From Terriglobus albidus (lineage in GTDB: Bacteria > Acidobacteriota > Terriglobia > Terriglobales > Acidobacteriaceae): a DNA stretch of 64,000 bases. Where the stretch lies: the NCBI RefSeq assembly GCF_008000815.1, contig NZ_CP042806.1, positions 6,324,001-6,388,000 on the forward strand, in the 5' to 3' direction. Of this stretch, positions 17,597-27,622 are shown one piece after another. The translations under genes and the position numbers were made by a program. Every line of letters starts with the position of its first letter. Position 1 is the first letter of the stretch. Below the pieces are notes generated by a model, which searched no databases, was not told the DNA's origin, and saw only the letters and a list, made by a program, of their open reading frames with translations.

Positions 17597-18631
17597 CTAC
17601 AGCAGATCATGATTGCGTTCCGGGAACTGGCGTTGATGCCAATAGGGATACGCTGCAATTACTTTACTGGCTTCATCCAGCTTCGTCATCTGCTCCGGCG
17701 TAAGCTTCCAGCCGACAGCTTTGAAGTTCTGCTTCAACTGTTCTTCGCTGCGTCCTCCGATGATGATGGTCGATACGGTTGGCCGTTGTAACAGCCAGTT
17801 CAATGAGACCTCAGGGACAGACTTTCCGGTCTCCTGTGCAATCGCTTCAATTGCATCGACGACGTTGTACAGGTGTTCGTCTGCGACCTTCGGGCCTGCG
17901 GCGATCATCTTCTCGTCGTTCAGGCGGCTGGTCGTGGGCTTTGGTTTGTTGCGGCTGTACTTCCCGGTCAGACGCGCCCATCCAAGCGGAGACCACACAG
18001 CCGTGCCAACCTTCTCGCTCTGGCCCAGCGGCATCAACTCCCACTCGAAGTCACGGCCGATCAATGAGTAATAGCTCTGCTGCACGACATACTTCGCCCA
18101 GCCGTAACGCTCACTGATGGAAAGAGACTTCATCAACTGCCATCCCGAGAAGTTTGAGCAACCGATGTAGCGGATCTTGCCTTCCTCAACCGCTCTGTTC
18201 AGCGTGTACAGCGTCTCCTCGATGGGCGTCATGGCATCGACCTCGTGCATGTAATACACATCGATGTAATCCGTCCCAAGGCGTTTGAGACTTCCCTCGA
18301 TCGAGCGAATGAGATGATGCCGCGATTGACCGGCATCATTAATGCCCTTGCCAAGGCGGAAGGTCGCCTTGGTACCGATCACGAGCTGTCCACGATCAAG
18401 GTGGCGGATCGACTCACCCAGTACCTTTTCGCTCTCACCGTCGGAGTACACATCCGCGGTGTCGAAGAAATTGATTCCGGCATCGACGCAGAGGTCGACG
18501 ATGCGTTTCGCCGCGTCGCCCTCCATCAGACCCCATTCCTTGAAGAACTCGCTGTTACGGCCGAAGGTTCCCGCTCCAAAGCAGAGCTCGGAGACACGCA
18601 GACCAGAGTTGCCCAGCAGTCTGTATTCCAT
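17597..18631 (-). CDS. Aldo/keto reductase
   Basis: A 344-residue TIM-barrel NADPH-dependent oxidoreductase. It has FFDTADVYSDGESEKVLG (Asp and Tyr of the catalytic tetrad), the lysine strand VIGTKA, YYMHEVD with the catalytic His, and a C-terminal IIIGGRSEEQLKQN cofactor-binding segment. It resembles the YajO/tas-type group. GAGGTGA precedes the ATG. The carbonyl substrate is not predictable. It is divergent from the small zinc-ribbon gene. Confidence 0.92.
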   Translation of the reverse strand: MEYRLLGNSGLRVSELCFGAGTFGRNSEFFKEWGLMEGDAAKRIVDLCVDAGINFFDTADVYSDGESEKVLGESIRHLDRGQLVIGTKATFRLGKGINDAGQSRHHLIRSIEGSLKRLGTDYIDVYYMHEVDAMTPIEETLYTLNRAVEEGKIRYIGCSNFSGWQLMKSLSISERYGWAKYVVQQSYYSLIGRDFEWELMPLGQSEKVGTAVWSPLGWARLTGKYSRNKPKPTTSRLNDEKMIAAGPKVADEHLYNVVDAIEAIAQETGKSVPEVSLNWLLQRPTVSTIIIGGRSEEQLKQNFKAVGWKLTPEQMTKLDEASKVIAAYPYWHQRQFPERNHDLL

Positions 18632-18714
18632 GCAGATTCACCTCTTATGCACAAGGGATGCACCACAGACGTCATCGGACGCACCCCGGGTTTTCCGTTA
18701 TCCTCGACCGAGTC

Positions 18715-18966
18715 ATGTCCCGTTCCGAATCTCCCACGACGCGTCCCGGCTACCTGAACCGTAACAAACAAAGAGTCATCGGCAAAGCTGCCTGGGTCGA
18801 CTCCAATGCACCCAACCAGAACACCTACAAGCTACGCTGCGAGCGGCACGCCTGCGGCTTCGAGTACGGAGCCGACGGCATCGATATCCACAAACGCAAA
18901 TGCCCCCGCTGCCAGGACGGCAAACCCGGTCAACCTGCACCGGAGACATTGCCCGCGCTCTTCTGA
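18715..18966 (+). CDS. Small putative zinc-ribbon protein
   Basis: An 83-residue hydrophilic protein starting at the ATG at 18715 (MSRSESP). It has two likely metal-binding knuckles: CERHACGFEYG and CPRCQDG. No other domain is visible. It probably binds DNA, RNA or protein, but I do not recognise a named family. It is divergent from the aldo/keto reductase and upstream of the small membrane protein. Confidence 0.65.
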   Translation: MSRSESPTTRPGYLNRNKQRVIGKAAWVDSNAPNQNTYKLRCERHACGFEYGADGIDIHKRKCPRCQDGKPGQPAPETLPALF

Positions 18967-19012
18967 GACAAGCCATGGAACCTGACGAATCCCTGCAGCG
19001 TATTGTTCTACC

Positions 19013-19207
19013 ATGCGCCTGTTGATTGCATTCCTGTTTCCGTGGCTCACGTTCTTCCTGATCGGACGGCCGTTTACCGGGTTGCTGTGCCTGCTGCTGC
19101 AGATCACTATCCTCGGTTGGATTCCGGCGACGATCTGGGCCGTGTACGCCTTGTCACAGTACAAAACCGACCGAAAGATCGCCCGCGCTTTGGCTCATCG
19201 CTGCTGA
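19013..19207 (+). CDS. Small membrane protein of the YqaE/Pmp3 type
   Basis: A 64-residue protein with two hydrophobic helices and a basic tail. The pattern FLIGRPFTGLLCLLLQITILGWIPATIWAVYAL matches the Pmp3/YqaE proteolipid layout, where the second helix contains LGWIPG-I-A-Y. Such proteins are linked to membrane potential and salt stress. No Shine-Dalgarno sequence is obvious. Confidence 0.7.
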   Translation: MRLLIAFLFPWLTFFLIGRPFTGLLCLLLQITILGWIPATIWAVYALSQYKTDRKIARALAHRC

Positions 19208-19220
19208 ATTTTGTGGTGTT

Positions 19221-19392
19221 CCTTACCCACCCTAACTCCGTGAGGGTGGGGCACCTGGGCAGCTATAAAAGGCAACTTTCGATGTCCAGCCATGTCATTT
19301 TTGTTTGTCATTTCGCAGCGTAGCGGAGAAATCTGCTTTTCGTTGTTTCCCCACCCGGGTGCCCCACCCTCGCAACGCTAGGGTGGGCAAGG
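19221..19392. repeat. Composite palindrome enclosing a TTTGTCATTTCG element
   Basis: Outer arms CTTACCCACCCTAACTCC... (19221-19259) and its near reverse complement (19354-19392) enclose one TTTGTCATTTCGCAGCG...GAGAAATCTGCTTTT element (19301-19341). No open frame is credible here. Confidence 0.65.
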
Positions 19393-19431
19393 AAGCCCCA
19401 AAATTCGACGCGAGCACACGCGACAATCTCT

Positions 19432-19872
19432 CTACTCCGTAACGAACGGTGCCGGCCTCCGCTTAACAACCTGTGACTTCACGATCGATGTACTCGTCTG
19501 CGCTTTGTCGATGATGCGATTAAGAACCTCATCCAGGTGCTGGATCGACCGCAGATAGACACGCGCTACAAAACAGTCATCACCCGTGACACGATCGCAC
19601 TCCGCAACTTCTGGAATTTCCTGAAGCAGGCGCTCTACTACCAGTAGTTTTCCGGGCAGCGGACGGATACGAACGATCGCCACCATGGGATACCCCATGG
19701 CCTCCGCATTCAGATCTAGAGTAAACGCCCGAATCACGTCGTTCTCCTGCAGCTTCTGCAAACGCTCCGCGATAGCGGGCGAAGACATACCCACCTCGTC
19801 AGCAAGACTCTTCAGCGACATTCGCGCATCGATAGAGAGCAGCCGTAGCAGTTCCTGGTCAGTGTGATCCAT
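19432..19872 (-). CDS. Lrp/AsnC-family transcriptional regulator
   Basis: A 146-residue regulator. The N-terminal winged helix-turn-helix begins DQELLRLLSIDARMSLKSLADEVGMSSPAIAERLQ, and the C-terminal RAM/AsnC domain has EVAECDRVTGDDCFVARVYLRS. The family senses amino acids and forms octamers. It is divergent from the KdpD-like genes, separated by about 175 bp. Confidence 0.92.
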   Translation of the reverse strand: MDHTDQELLRLLSIDARMSLKSLADEVGMSSPAIAERLQKLQENDVIRAFTLDLNAEAMGYPMVAIVRIRPLPGKLLVVERLLQEIPEVAECDRVTGDDCFVARVYLRSIQHLDEVLNRIIDKAQTSTSIVKSQVVKRRPAPFVTE

Positions 19873-20048
19873 GCACGCCCCCTCCCTCAGAATCGAAAGA
19901 GAAACCAGTCTATCCCTTTCGAAACCTGTCCGGAATGGAATAAAGATTGCAAATATTATGTGTCCCGCGGCCTCAACCTAACAGAATCAAGTTTGAGGTG
20001 CAGGATCAACCCACAAGATCGGTTTACACTTTCTTTGGAATCTCCAAC

Positions 20049-21143
20049 ATGCGCTCGTCCGTGCTCTCCAGACCGAATCCCGAACGTCTCCTCAAGCAGA
20101 TAGAAGCGGAGGAGAGCAAACAGGGGGGTGCGAAACTCAAGATCTTTCTAGGCTATGCATCTGGCGTCGGTAAGTCCTATCGCATGCTGGATGAGGCTCG
20201 CCGTCGGCAAGAGCGGGGAGAAGACGTTGTCATCGGTGCCGTCCAGGACAAGCAGTCCAAGGATATCCAGGCACTACTGCAGACGCTGGAGCAGATTCCT
20301 TCCGGTATGGACCAGGCGATCGATTTGGATGCCATCCTGCGCCGTGCACCACAGGTTTGCGTCATTGATCCTCTAGCGACTCGGAATCCGTCTGGGAGCC
20401 GTCATGCACATCGGTGGCAGGACATACAGACGCTCTTGCGAAATGGGATTTCGGTCTTATCGAGCGTAGATCTGCTCTATGTCGAAGAATACCGGGAAAA
20501 AGTTCGGGCTATTACCGGCCGAGACACTACGGAAACCATTCCGAAGTCATTTCTGCTCGCAGCGGACGACATCGTAATCGTCGATGTACCAACAGACCTC
20601 TGCCTCTGGCGACAAGGAGAAAAGCTCACGCCCACTGGAATTAGTAATTTTCAGGAGCGGCAGCTCTCAGAACTTCGCGAATTGGCTCTGCTGCTGACTG
20701 CCGAAGTCGTGGATGCGCAACTCGAATTCTATGTTCAAGCTCATGGAGTCGCGCCCGTCTTTGGCGCCCACGAGCGCTTCCTCATCTGCATGACCCCGCA
20801 TTCCAATGCCTTGACGATGCTTAATAGCGGAGAACGGAATAAAGAGCGTTTTCAAGGGGAACTCTATGCGGTGTACGTGTGCGAATCAGGGCAATCAAAA
20901 AAAGAATGCGCAGAGATTCAAGGCTACCTTGATGCGGCGAAGGAAGCAGGAGCTATCGCAGAGGTTCTGGAGAGCGACGACCCGATAGCGGCAATTATTG
21001 CGTTTGCGCGTGCTAAACGAATTACACAAATCTTCATCGGCCATAGTCTCCACAACACGTGGAAACAACGATTGTTCGGGGATCCGGTACTTCGCCTGAT
21101 TCGCGAATGCGAGGACATGGACATCCGTGTCTTTCCTCGCTAG
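20049..21143 (+). CDS. Kinase-less KdpD-like sensor protein with Usp domain (copy 1)
   Basis: About 364 residues from the ATG at 20049; the frame is open back to 19947. The N-terminal KdpD sensor domain has a Walker A (GYASGVGKS), but the family's DELAHTNxxGSRH motif is degraded to DPLATRNPSGSRH. The C-terminal universal-stress-type domain ends IAFARAKRITQIFIGHS. There are no KdpD transmembrane or histidine kinase domains, compared with about 900 residues in full KdpD. Shortened KdpD proteins are known in some bacteria. It is immediately followed by a paralogue. No kdpFABC genes lie in the window. Confidence 0.8.
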   Translation: MRSSVLSRPNPERLLKQIEAEESKQGGAKLKIFLGYASGVGKSYRMLDEARRRQERGEDVVIGAVQDKQSKDIQALLQTLEQIPSGMDQAIDLDAILRRAPQVCVIDPLATRNPSGSRHAHRWQDIQTLLRNGISVLSSVDLLYVEEYREKVRAITGRDTTETIPKSFLLAADDIVIVDVPTDLCLWRQGEKLTPTGISNFQERQLSELRELALLLTAEVVDAQLEFYVQAHGVAPVFGAHERFLICMTPHSNALTMLNSGERNKERFQGELYAVYVCESGQSKKECAEIQGYLDAAKEAGAIAEVLESDDPIAAIIAFARAKRITQIFIGHSLHNTWKQRLFGDPVLRLIRECEDMDIRVFPR

Positions 21144-21157
21144 CTCTCATATCACTC

Positions 21158-22267
21158 ATGGCTAACATTCAACAAGGGAAACTAAAGGTCTGTCTGGGAT
21201 ACGCCGCCGGCGTTGGAAAGACATTCCAAATGCTCGCGGATGCCCAGGCTGCCGTACAGCGAGGGGCGGATCTTGTCGTCGCGTACCTGGAACCTCACGC
21301 GCGCGCCGATACAATCTCGCAGGCCCAGGGACTTGAGGTTATCCCGCGCCGTGAGATCGAATATCGCGGTCAAACCTTCTACGACATGGATACGGACGCG
21401 GTACTGAAGCGCAGGCCAGGCATCGCGTTAGTCGATGAATTGGCGCATACCAATGTTCCCGGCTCGGATCGCGCAAAGCGTTGGGAAGATATTGCTGTCC
21501 TGCAAGATGCCGGCATTGAAGTATGGACAACGATGAATCTTCAGCATATCGAGAGTCTGAACGATCAGATATGGCAAATCACCGGCATCCAGGTTCGCGA
21601 GACTGTGCCGGATGGAATCATCCGGCAGGCCGCAGAAATAGTAACGGTTGATGTCACACCCGAAGCTCTACTCAATCGCATCAAGAGGGGCGCGATCTAC
21701 AAGCCGGAAGCGGTGGAGAAGGCGCTTGTCGGATTTTTTAAAGGTTCGAACTTAGCGGCGCTACGTGAACTTGCTCTTCGTCAAGCCGCTCATGAAGTCG
21801 ACCAAAGACAGACTGCATATGACGAGACCAGTGAATCTGTAGCAATAGCTGATCAGCAGGCGGAGCGGATACTTATCCATATCACAGCCAACCCTTCAAC
21901 GGCGATGCTCATCCGTCGAGGGCATCGTGTCGCCGACTATCTTCATGCGGAGTGTGTCGCTCTTTTCGTACACGAAACTCCCGGATTTTCAGATTTGCCC
22001 CCAGAGGAGCGGCAAGTGGTCGAAAAACACCTTCGTTTTGCACGAAGTTTGCAGATCGAGACGCAGGTTCTGGGAGGGAAAGACGTTGCTGAGACAGTTG
22101 TGGAATATGCGCGCCGCAATCGCATTACGCAGATCTTCGTGGCTCATTCCAAATCTGGTTTTAGCGAACGACTTCTCCGCAAGAATCACGCGGAAAATAT
22201 TGTTCGACTAGCTCAGGACCTGCAAGTCATAGTCGTCGCCGACCGCAATCGTAATCCAAGCGTATAA
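21158..22267 (+). CDS. Kinase-less KdpD-like sensor protein with Usp domain (copy 2)
   Basis: A 369-residue paralogue of the preceding gene, 14 bp downstream, starting at the ATG at 21158 (MANIQQG). Here both KdpD motifs are intact: Walker A GYAAGVGKT and DELAHTNVPGSDRAKRW. The C-terminal Usp-like domain ends VVEYARRNRITQIFVAHSK. It lacks the histidine kinase and membrane domains. In full KdpD this region binds ATP and c-di-AMP-type signals. The two copies may form a hetero-oligomer in which only one binds nucleotide well; that is inference. Confidence 0.82.
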   Translation: MANIQQGKLKVCLGYAAGVGKTFQMLADAQAAVQRGADLVVAYLEPHARADTISQAQGLEVIPRREIEYRGQTFYDMDTDAVLKRRPGIALVDELAHTNVPGSDRAKRWEDIAVLQDAGIEVWTTMNLQHIESLNDQIWQITGIQVRETVPDGIIRQAAEIVTVDVTPEALLNRIKRGAIYKPEAVEKALVGFFKGSNLAALRELALRQAAHEVDQRQTAYDETSESVAIADQQAERILIHITANPSTAMLIRRGHRVADYLHAECVALFVHETPGFSDLPPEERQVVEKHLRFARSLQIETQVLGGKDVAETVVEYARRNRITQIFVAHSKSGFSERLLRKNHAENIVRLAQDLQVIVVADRNRNPSV

Positions 22268-22434
22268 GCAATGGCGAGACCGACGGAGAGCAAATCACCA
22301 CAGTTCCTGGCGGTTCTGATCTCACTCAGAATCGAAGGGGAATCCCGCCTGCAGCCTTCGAAAATCGTCCTGATTACAGGATTAGTTATCGAAATGCCAT
22401 GTATTGCCGTCTCATAACCTGACAGAATCAAGGG

Positions 22435-23328
22435 ATGGATACACAGCGGCTTGGAACTCTGGAGATGTCCGTCGCCATGACGGTCTCCGGCACCATCGGA
22501 TGGTTTGTCCTGAGCTCGGGAGAGAGCGTTCTCCGTGTGGTGCTATGGCGCTGCATCTTCGGCGCCCTGACACTCTTTCTCGCCTGCGCCGCCATGGGGC
22601 TGCTGCATCACCTGCGAAATAAGCGCGTCCTGCTGCTGGGATCGCTCGGCGGCGTGGCGATTGTCATCAACTGGCTGCTGCTCTTCAGCGCGTACTCCCG
22701 CAGTTCCATCTCCATTGCGACTGCGATCTACAACACCTATCCCTTCATGCTGTTTGTGCTGGGCGCTATCTTCTTTGCGGAGAAGATGACGGCAGGCAAA
22801 CTTCTGTGGCTGATTACCGCATTCGCGGGCGTACTGCTTATCGTGATGGCGGACACGAAGGTTGGCGGTTTTGGATCGCAGTATCTCTCCGGCGTCGCCA
22901 TGGCTCTGGGCGCTGCGCTTTGTTATGCCATCTGCACCATTCTGATCAAAAAGCTAAGCGGAACTCCGCCTCACGTCATCGCGCTGGTCCAGGTCGTCGT
23001 TGGCATCATCCTGATGGGGGCTATCGCGCACTCCGCACCAGCAACCTCCAAAGGGTGGGGAATGGTCGCAATCATCGGCATCGTGCATACCGGGCTGGTC
23101 TACATCCTGCTGTACGGCGCAATTCAGAAGCTGCCGACGCACCTGACAGCCGCTCTGTCGTTCATCTATCCGGCAGTCGCCATTCTGGTCGACATCATCG
23201 CGCTCGGACGGCGGCTGTATCCCATGCAAATCGCCGGAGCCGGCATCATCTTTCTGGCGGTTGCTGGCATGACCTTTGGATGGAGCCTGAAGCGGCGTGA
23301 ACCTCAGCCGGCTTTGTCTGTCGACTGA
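22435..23328 (+). CDS. EamA/DMT-family transporter
   Basis: A 297-residue inner-membrane protein with ten predicted helices in two EamA repeats. SRSSISIATAIYNTYPFMLFVLGAIFF and LPTHLTAALSFIYPAVAILVDIIALG occupy matching places in the two halves. The family exports or imports amino acids, nucleosides or sugars; the substrate is not predictable. It is convergent with the ankyrin gene, whose stop is 3 bp away. Confidence 0.9.
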   Translation: MDTQRLGTLEMSVAMTVSGTIGWFVLSSGESVLRVVLWRCIFGALTLFLACAAMGLLHHLRNKRVLLLGSLGGVAIVINWLLLFSAYSRSSISIATAIYNTYPFMLFVLGAIFFAEKMTAGKLLWLITAFAGVLLIVMADTKVGGFGSQYLSGVAMALGAALCYAICTILIKKLSGTPPHVIALVQVVVGIILMGAIAHSAPATSKGWGMVAIIGIVHTGLVYILLYGAIQKLPTHLTAALSFIYPAVAILVDIIALGRRLYPMQIAGAGIIFLAVAGMTFGWSLKRREPQPALSVD

Positions 23329-23331
23329 TCG

Positions 23332-24069
23332 TTATCGTTCGGAGATTCGACGAACAAACTCAGCCGTTGCACGATCGCGCTGCTCTTCGTCTCCTTCAAT
23401 CACCTGACCTCCATGCTGTACCAGGAGCCTCTGTATCGCAGACTGATGCGCACGGTTTGCAATGACGAGCGGGCTGTCTCCATAAAGATTGAGGGCATTT
23501 ATCGGTGCATGGTGTTCGATAAGAAGTTCCGCGATCGCGGTCTCTCCAGAGGCCGCCGCCGTGTGGAGCGCCGTATTGTCTCTGGCGTCCCTGGCATCAA
23601 CCGGAACCCCCTGTTGCAGCATTCCGCGAACGACACCCTTTTCTCCCTCTTCCGCAGCGTGGACGAACAGCTCCGATGCGCGCGGGCTGTGTGCAAGTCG
23701 CCCCACAAAGATCCAATCAAAGAATGACTGCGGAATAGAGAGGACACCCAGTGCTCCCACTGAAGCCAGCACAACAACAAAGGCGGAACGGGCAATCGAG
23801 TACCGTTTGATCTTCCAGATGCAAAGGATAATGAGCGATAGCAGCAACCAAATGGAAAGCAGGAATGGACTTAAAATCAAAGGCGCAGCGTAACCGTGTG
23901 CGAGTGAGAAACCAACCATCTGTGGACCGCTCTTCCACGTCAGGAAGGTCATCTCCCAGATAATCCTTACCGCCAGACAAACTGTGGCCACTATCAGCAG
24001 CCATCCCGCAACGGTTACGGCTATCGGGAGGTGGCGTTCGGAGGGTCGTACCTTCAACTCGTCAAACAT
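23332..24069 (-). CDS. Membrane-anchored ankyrin-repeat protein
   Basis: A 245-residue protein with three hydrophobic segments in the first 125 residues, followed by about two to three ankyrin repeats. DARDNTALHTAAASGETAIAELLIEHHAPINALNLYGDSPL shows the A-L-H-x-A-A consensus. The C-terminal tail is charged. Ankyrin repeats bind proteins, so a membrane-tethered docking role is likely. It lies downstream of the DNA ligase gene on the same strand with a 48-bp gap, possibly co-transcribed. Confidence 0.8.
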   Translation of the reverse strand: MFDELKVRPSERHLPIAVTVAGWLLIVATVCLAVRIIWEMTFLTWKSGPQMVGFSLAHGYAAPLILSPFLLSIWLLLSLIILCIWKIKRYSIARSAFVVVLASVGALGVLSIPQSFFDWIFVGRLAHSPRASELFVHAAEEGEKGVVRGMLQQGVPVDARDARDNTALHTAAASGETAIAELLIEHHAPINALNLYGDSPLVIANRAHQSAIQRLLVQHGGQVIEGDEEQRDRATAEFVRRISER

Positions 24070-24117
24070 TGCGCCATTCTCAAGCAGCCGACACCATAGG
24101 GCAACAGATTTCTGCTG

Positions 24118-25941
24118 TCAACTTCCGGCTTTATCCGGCTGTGACTGATAGATCTCTTCCACTCGCGCCACCGTATCGATCTCCTCGACCGGCTTGTCAC
24201 CGCGGATTCGCAGAATGCGCGGGAAGCGCAGCGCAAATCCGCTGTTGTGGCGGTCACTGCGCATGACGTTGTTGAAGGCTACTTCCAGGATCTTCTTCGG
24301 CTCCACCGTACGGAAGTGGCCGAAGTCTTCGAGCGTGTGCTCCTTCATCCACTCGGTAAGCTCCAGAATCTCGGCATCGGTCAAACCGGAGTAGGCTTTG
24401 CCTACATTCAGCAACTCTCCGCCTTCACCGCGTACGGCAAAGGTGTAGTCGCTCAACAGGCCAGCTCGTTTGCCGTGGCCGAACTCGCAGCCGGTCACGA
24501 CCACATCCAGCGTTGCTAACTCACGCTTCAGCTTCATCCACATCAAGCCTCGGCGTCCAGGCTGATAGGTCGAGTCCATCGCCTTCAACATCACGCCCTC
24601 ATTGCCGCGCTCGCGGGCTTTGCGGTAGGTGCGGTCGATATCATCGGCGCTCTCCACCACAAACGACGGCGACAGAATCAACCGCTCTACGTCGGGCTCC
24701 TCGCTGGCGAACAGGCCTCCGGCGGCCTTCTCTACCGGAGACCGGGTAACCGCCGAGATGCGCTCCACTACCGCCTCCAGCTCATTGCGGCGGGCGCGCA
24801 GCGGAAGGTCGAGTTTGAGCTCGCCGCCGGCATACATCAGGTCAAAGACCATAAAGACAACCGGTACCTGGGCGCGCATGGCATCGTTCACCTTCTTGCG
24901 TCCGATGCGAGTACCCAGTACGGCGAACGGCAACGCTCTCCGCCCGGCGATGTCCCATCCCAGGATCTCGCCGTCCAGAATGAGGGGTTCACTCACCTTC
25001 TCAAAGGCCTCGACCAGTTCGGGATAGCTCTCGGTGATGTCGTCGCGGTTGCGGGAGTAGATCGCCACCCGCCCGTCTACACCGCAGTGCACCTGCGCCC
25101 GCATGCCATCGTACTTGTCCTCAACCAAAGCCTCGATCCTCAAGGCCTCCACGGGCAGGTGCTCGGCCATCGGGATATCCGGATCGGGCTCCTCTGCCTT
25201 CAGCTCGACATCCGCTGCCTCCGCTGATTCCTTCGTCGAAGCAAAACGCTCCACCGCCTCCTCCGGTGTCTCCACCGGTGAGGCCAGCATGAAGCCGAGG
25301 GGATGGAACAATCGCATCCGCGCCTCAGCCAGAGTTCCGGTAAACGCCCGCTCGACTGCTCCGGCCAGGTCAGCCTCCAACATGACGGCGTTCCGTACCG
25401 CCCGCACCTCCGTGCCTGAGGCCTCGGCGATCGCCTCCTCCACCAGGCTCTGTTTCACGCCGATACGCATATCGCCGAGCATCAGCTTCAACAGATACTT
25501 CGCCTCCAATGGCGTGGCCCGGCGCAGCAGCTCCGTCAGGACGTGCTTCCGCGCGGCCGTCGACCTCGCCGAGGAGGAGGCCGCAAAGGCTGCTTCCAGC
25601 TCGTCCAGCACGATCTCCGACTCCGCCAGCCGGGGCCACAGCTCGGCGGCTGCGGCGCCCAGGTCGCCATGCTTGCGGTAGGCAGCCGACATGGTGACGT
25701 CGGCCGCCCCGGAGATCTCCTTCACAATGCCGCTCAGCATGGCTCCGCCGGCGTTCAGCTTGCGGTTATCGGCTTCTGCAAATGGGAGCCCGGCCAGGTA
25801 CTGCGCAAACAGACCGGCCTGCTGGGAGCTTTCGGCCTGTACTTTGGCGATGGCGGCGGCAATCGCGGCCCGCTTTTTCAGGCGGCTGGAGGTTCCGGCC
25901 AGCTCCTCCGCGAGCGATGCGAGTTCGGCAAACCGGGACAT
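24118..25941 (-). CDS. ATP-dependent DNA ligase
   Basis: A 607-residue ligase of the archaeal/eukaryotic type, as found in some bacteria alongside NAD-dependent LigA. The N-terminal DNA-binding domain (about 1-230) is followed by the adenylation domain with the nucleotidyl lysine in EDKYDGMR near residue 280, motif III (VFMVFDLMYAG), motif IV (EGVMLKAMDS) and motif V (GLMWMKLKRE), then an OB-fold. There is no Ku-like protein or polymerase domain, so it is not a LigD. It seals nicks in an ATP-dependent way, probably in repair. Confidence 0.93.
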   Translation of the reverse strand: MSRFAELASLAEELAGTSSRLKKRAAIAAAIAKVQAESSQQAGLFAQYLAGLPFAEADNRKLNAGGAMLSGIVKEISGAADVTMSAAYRKHGDLGAAAAELWPRLAESEIVLDELEAAFAASSSARSTAARKHVLTELLRRATPLEAKYLLKLMLGDMRIGVKQSLVEEAIAEASGTEVRAVRNAVMLEADLAGAVERAFTGTLAEARMRLFHPLGFMLASPVETPEEAVERFASTKESAEAADVELKAEEPDPDIPMAEHLPVEALRIEALVEDKYDGMRAQVHCGVDGRVAIYSRNRDDITESYPELVEAFEKVSEPLILDGEILGWDIAGRRALPFAVLGTRIGRKKVNDAMRAQVPVVFMVFDLMYAGGELKLDLPLRARRNELEAVVERISAVTRSPVEKAAGGLFASEEPDVERLILSPSFVVESADDIDRTYRKARERGNEGVMLKAMDSTYQPGRRGLMWMKLKRELATLDVVVTGCEFGHGKRAGLLSDYTFAVRGEGGELLNVGKAYSGLTDAEILELTEWMKEHTLEDFGHFRTVEPKKILEVAFNNVMRSDRHNSGFALRFPRILRIRGDKPVEEIDTVARVEEIYQSQPDKAGS

Positions 25942-26116
25942 ACGCCCTATGATGCCCGAACAAACCGGAGTATCCTAGAGACAGGCATATGCGCAGCCAC
26001 CGCTCCAACCCGGCCCGCCACGACTTCGCCTAGCTGCGCCAAGTCCGCTGTCCGCTGCGCCGATCTACCGCGCCTCCTCATCCAATCAGAAACGGGTTAC
26101 CCCTAAGGGCACACTT

Positions 26117-27187
<1,071 letters not shown>

Positions 27188-27190
<3 letters not shown>

Positions 27191-27570
27191 AGCATTTTCC
27201 CTGCTGCTGGGTATCCCGGAAGAACGTACAGTGGCGTTTTCATTGCGGAAAACGCCCCATAACTGTGGAGTCCCTACACTAGGGCGTGTCATCAAACTCG
27301 TGCCGTCAGCGCCGGGAGCAGATTTTTACGAGATCGAGGAGCGAGGAGAGAACTGTAGCGGGTCTACTGGAACGACGAGTGACAAAGAGATCGGGAAAAT
27401 CTGCCCCGGCCCTTCGGGTTGCGGCGCAAATTCGCCCATACTTCGTTGTCGGCCTCAACTGTGGACCCGCCACAGCCTTCGGCCTCCGCCTCGTATGGAC
27501 AAATTTGCGCTCGCAACGCTGACAGCAGGAGTTTGATGACACGCCCTAGACCTACAGGGAAAACGCTCTA
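27188..27570. mobile_element. MITE-like element split by a second, inserted MITE-like element
   Basis: Outer ends are TAGAGCATTTTCCCTG (27188) and CAGGGAAAACGCTCTA (27570). Without the inserted 267 bp it is 116 bp, exactly the length of the intact copy at 44773-44888, whose reverse complement aligns with it along its length. No transposase is encoded. The first TAG is also the prfA stop codon. Confidence 0.8.
27282..27546. mobile_element. Inner MITE-like element with 18-bp perfect terminal inverted repeats
   Basis: GGGCGTGTCATCAAACTC (27282-27299) and GAGTTTGATGACACGCCC (27529-27546) are perfect inverses. A TA dinucleotide flanks both ends (27280-27281 and 27547-27548), as expected for insertion at TA. 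Similarity between the arms continues inwards (GCCGTCAGCG against CGCTGACAGC). It is non-coding. Confidence 0.82.
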
Positions 27571-27622
27571 ACGAAAGGACGCCCGCGTTCGCACTTTGCG
27601 CAACGTGGGCGCATCTCCCCCG

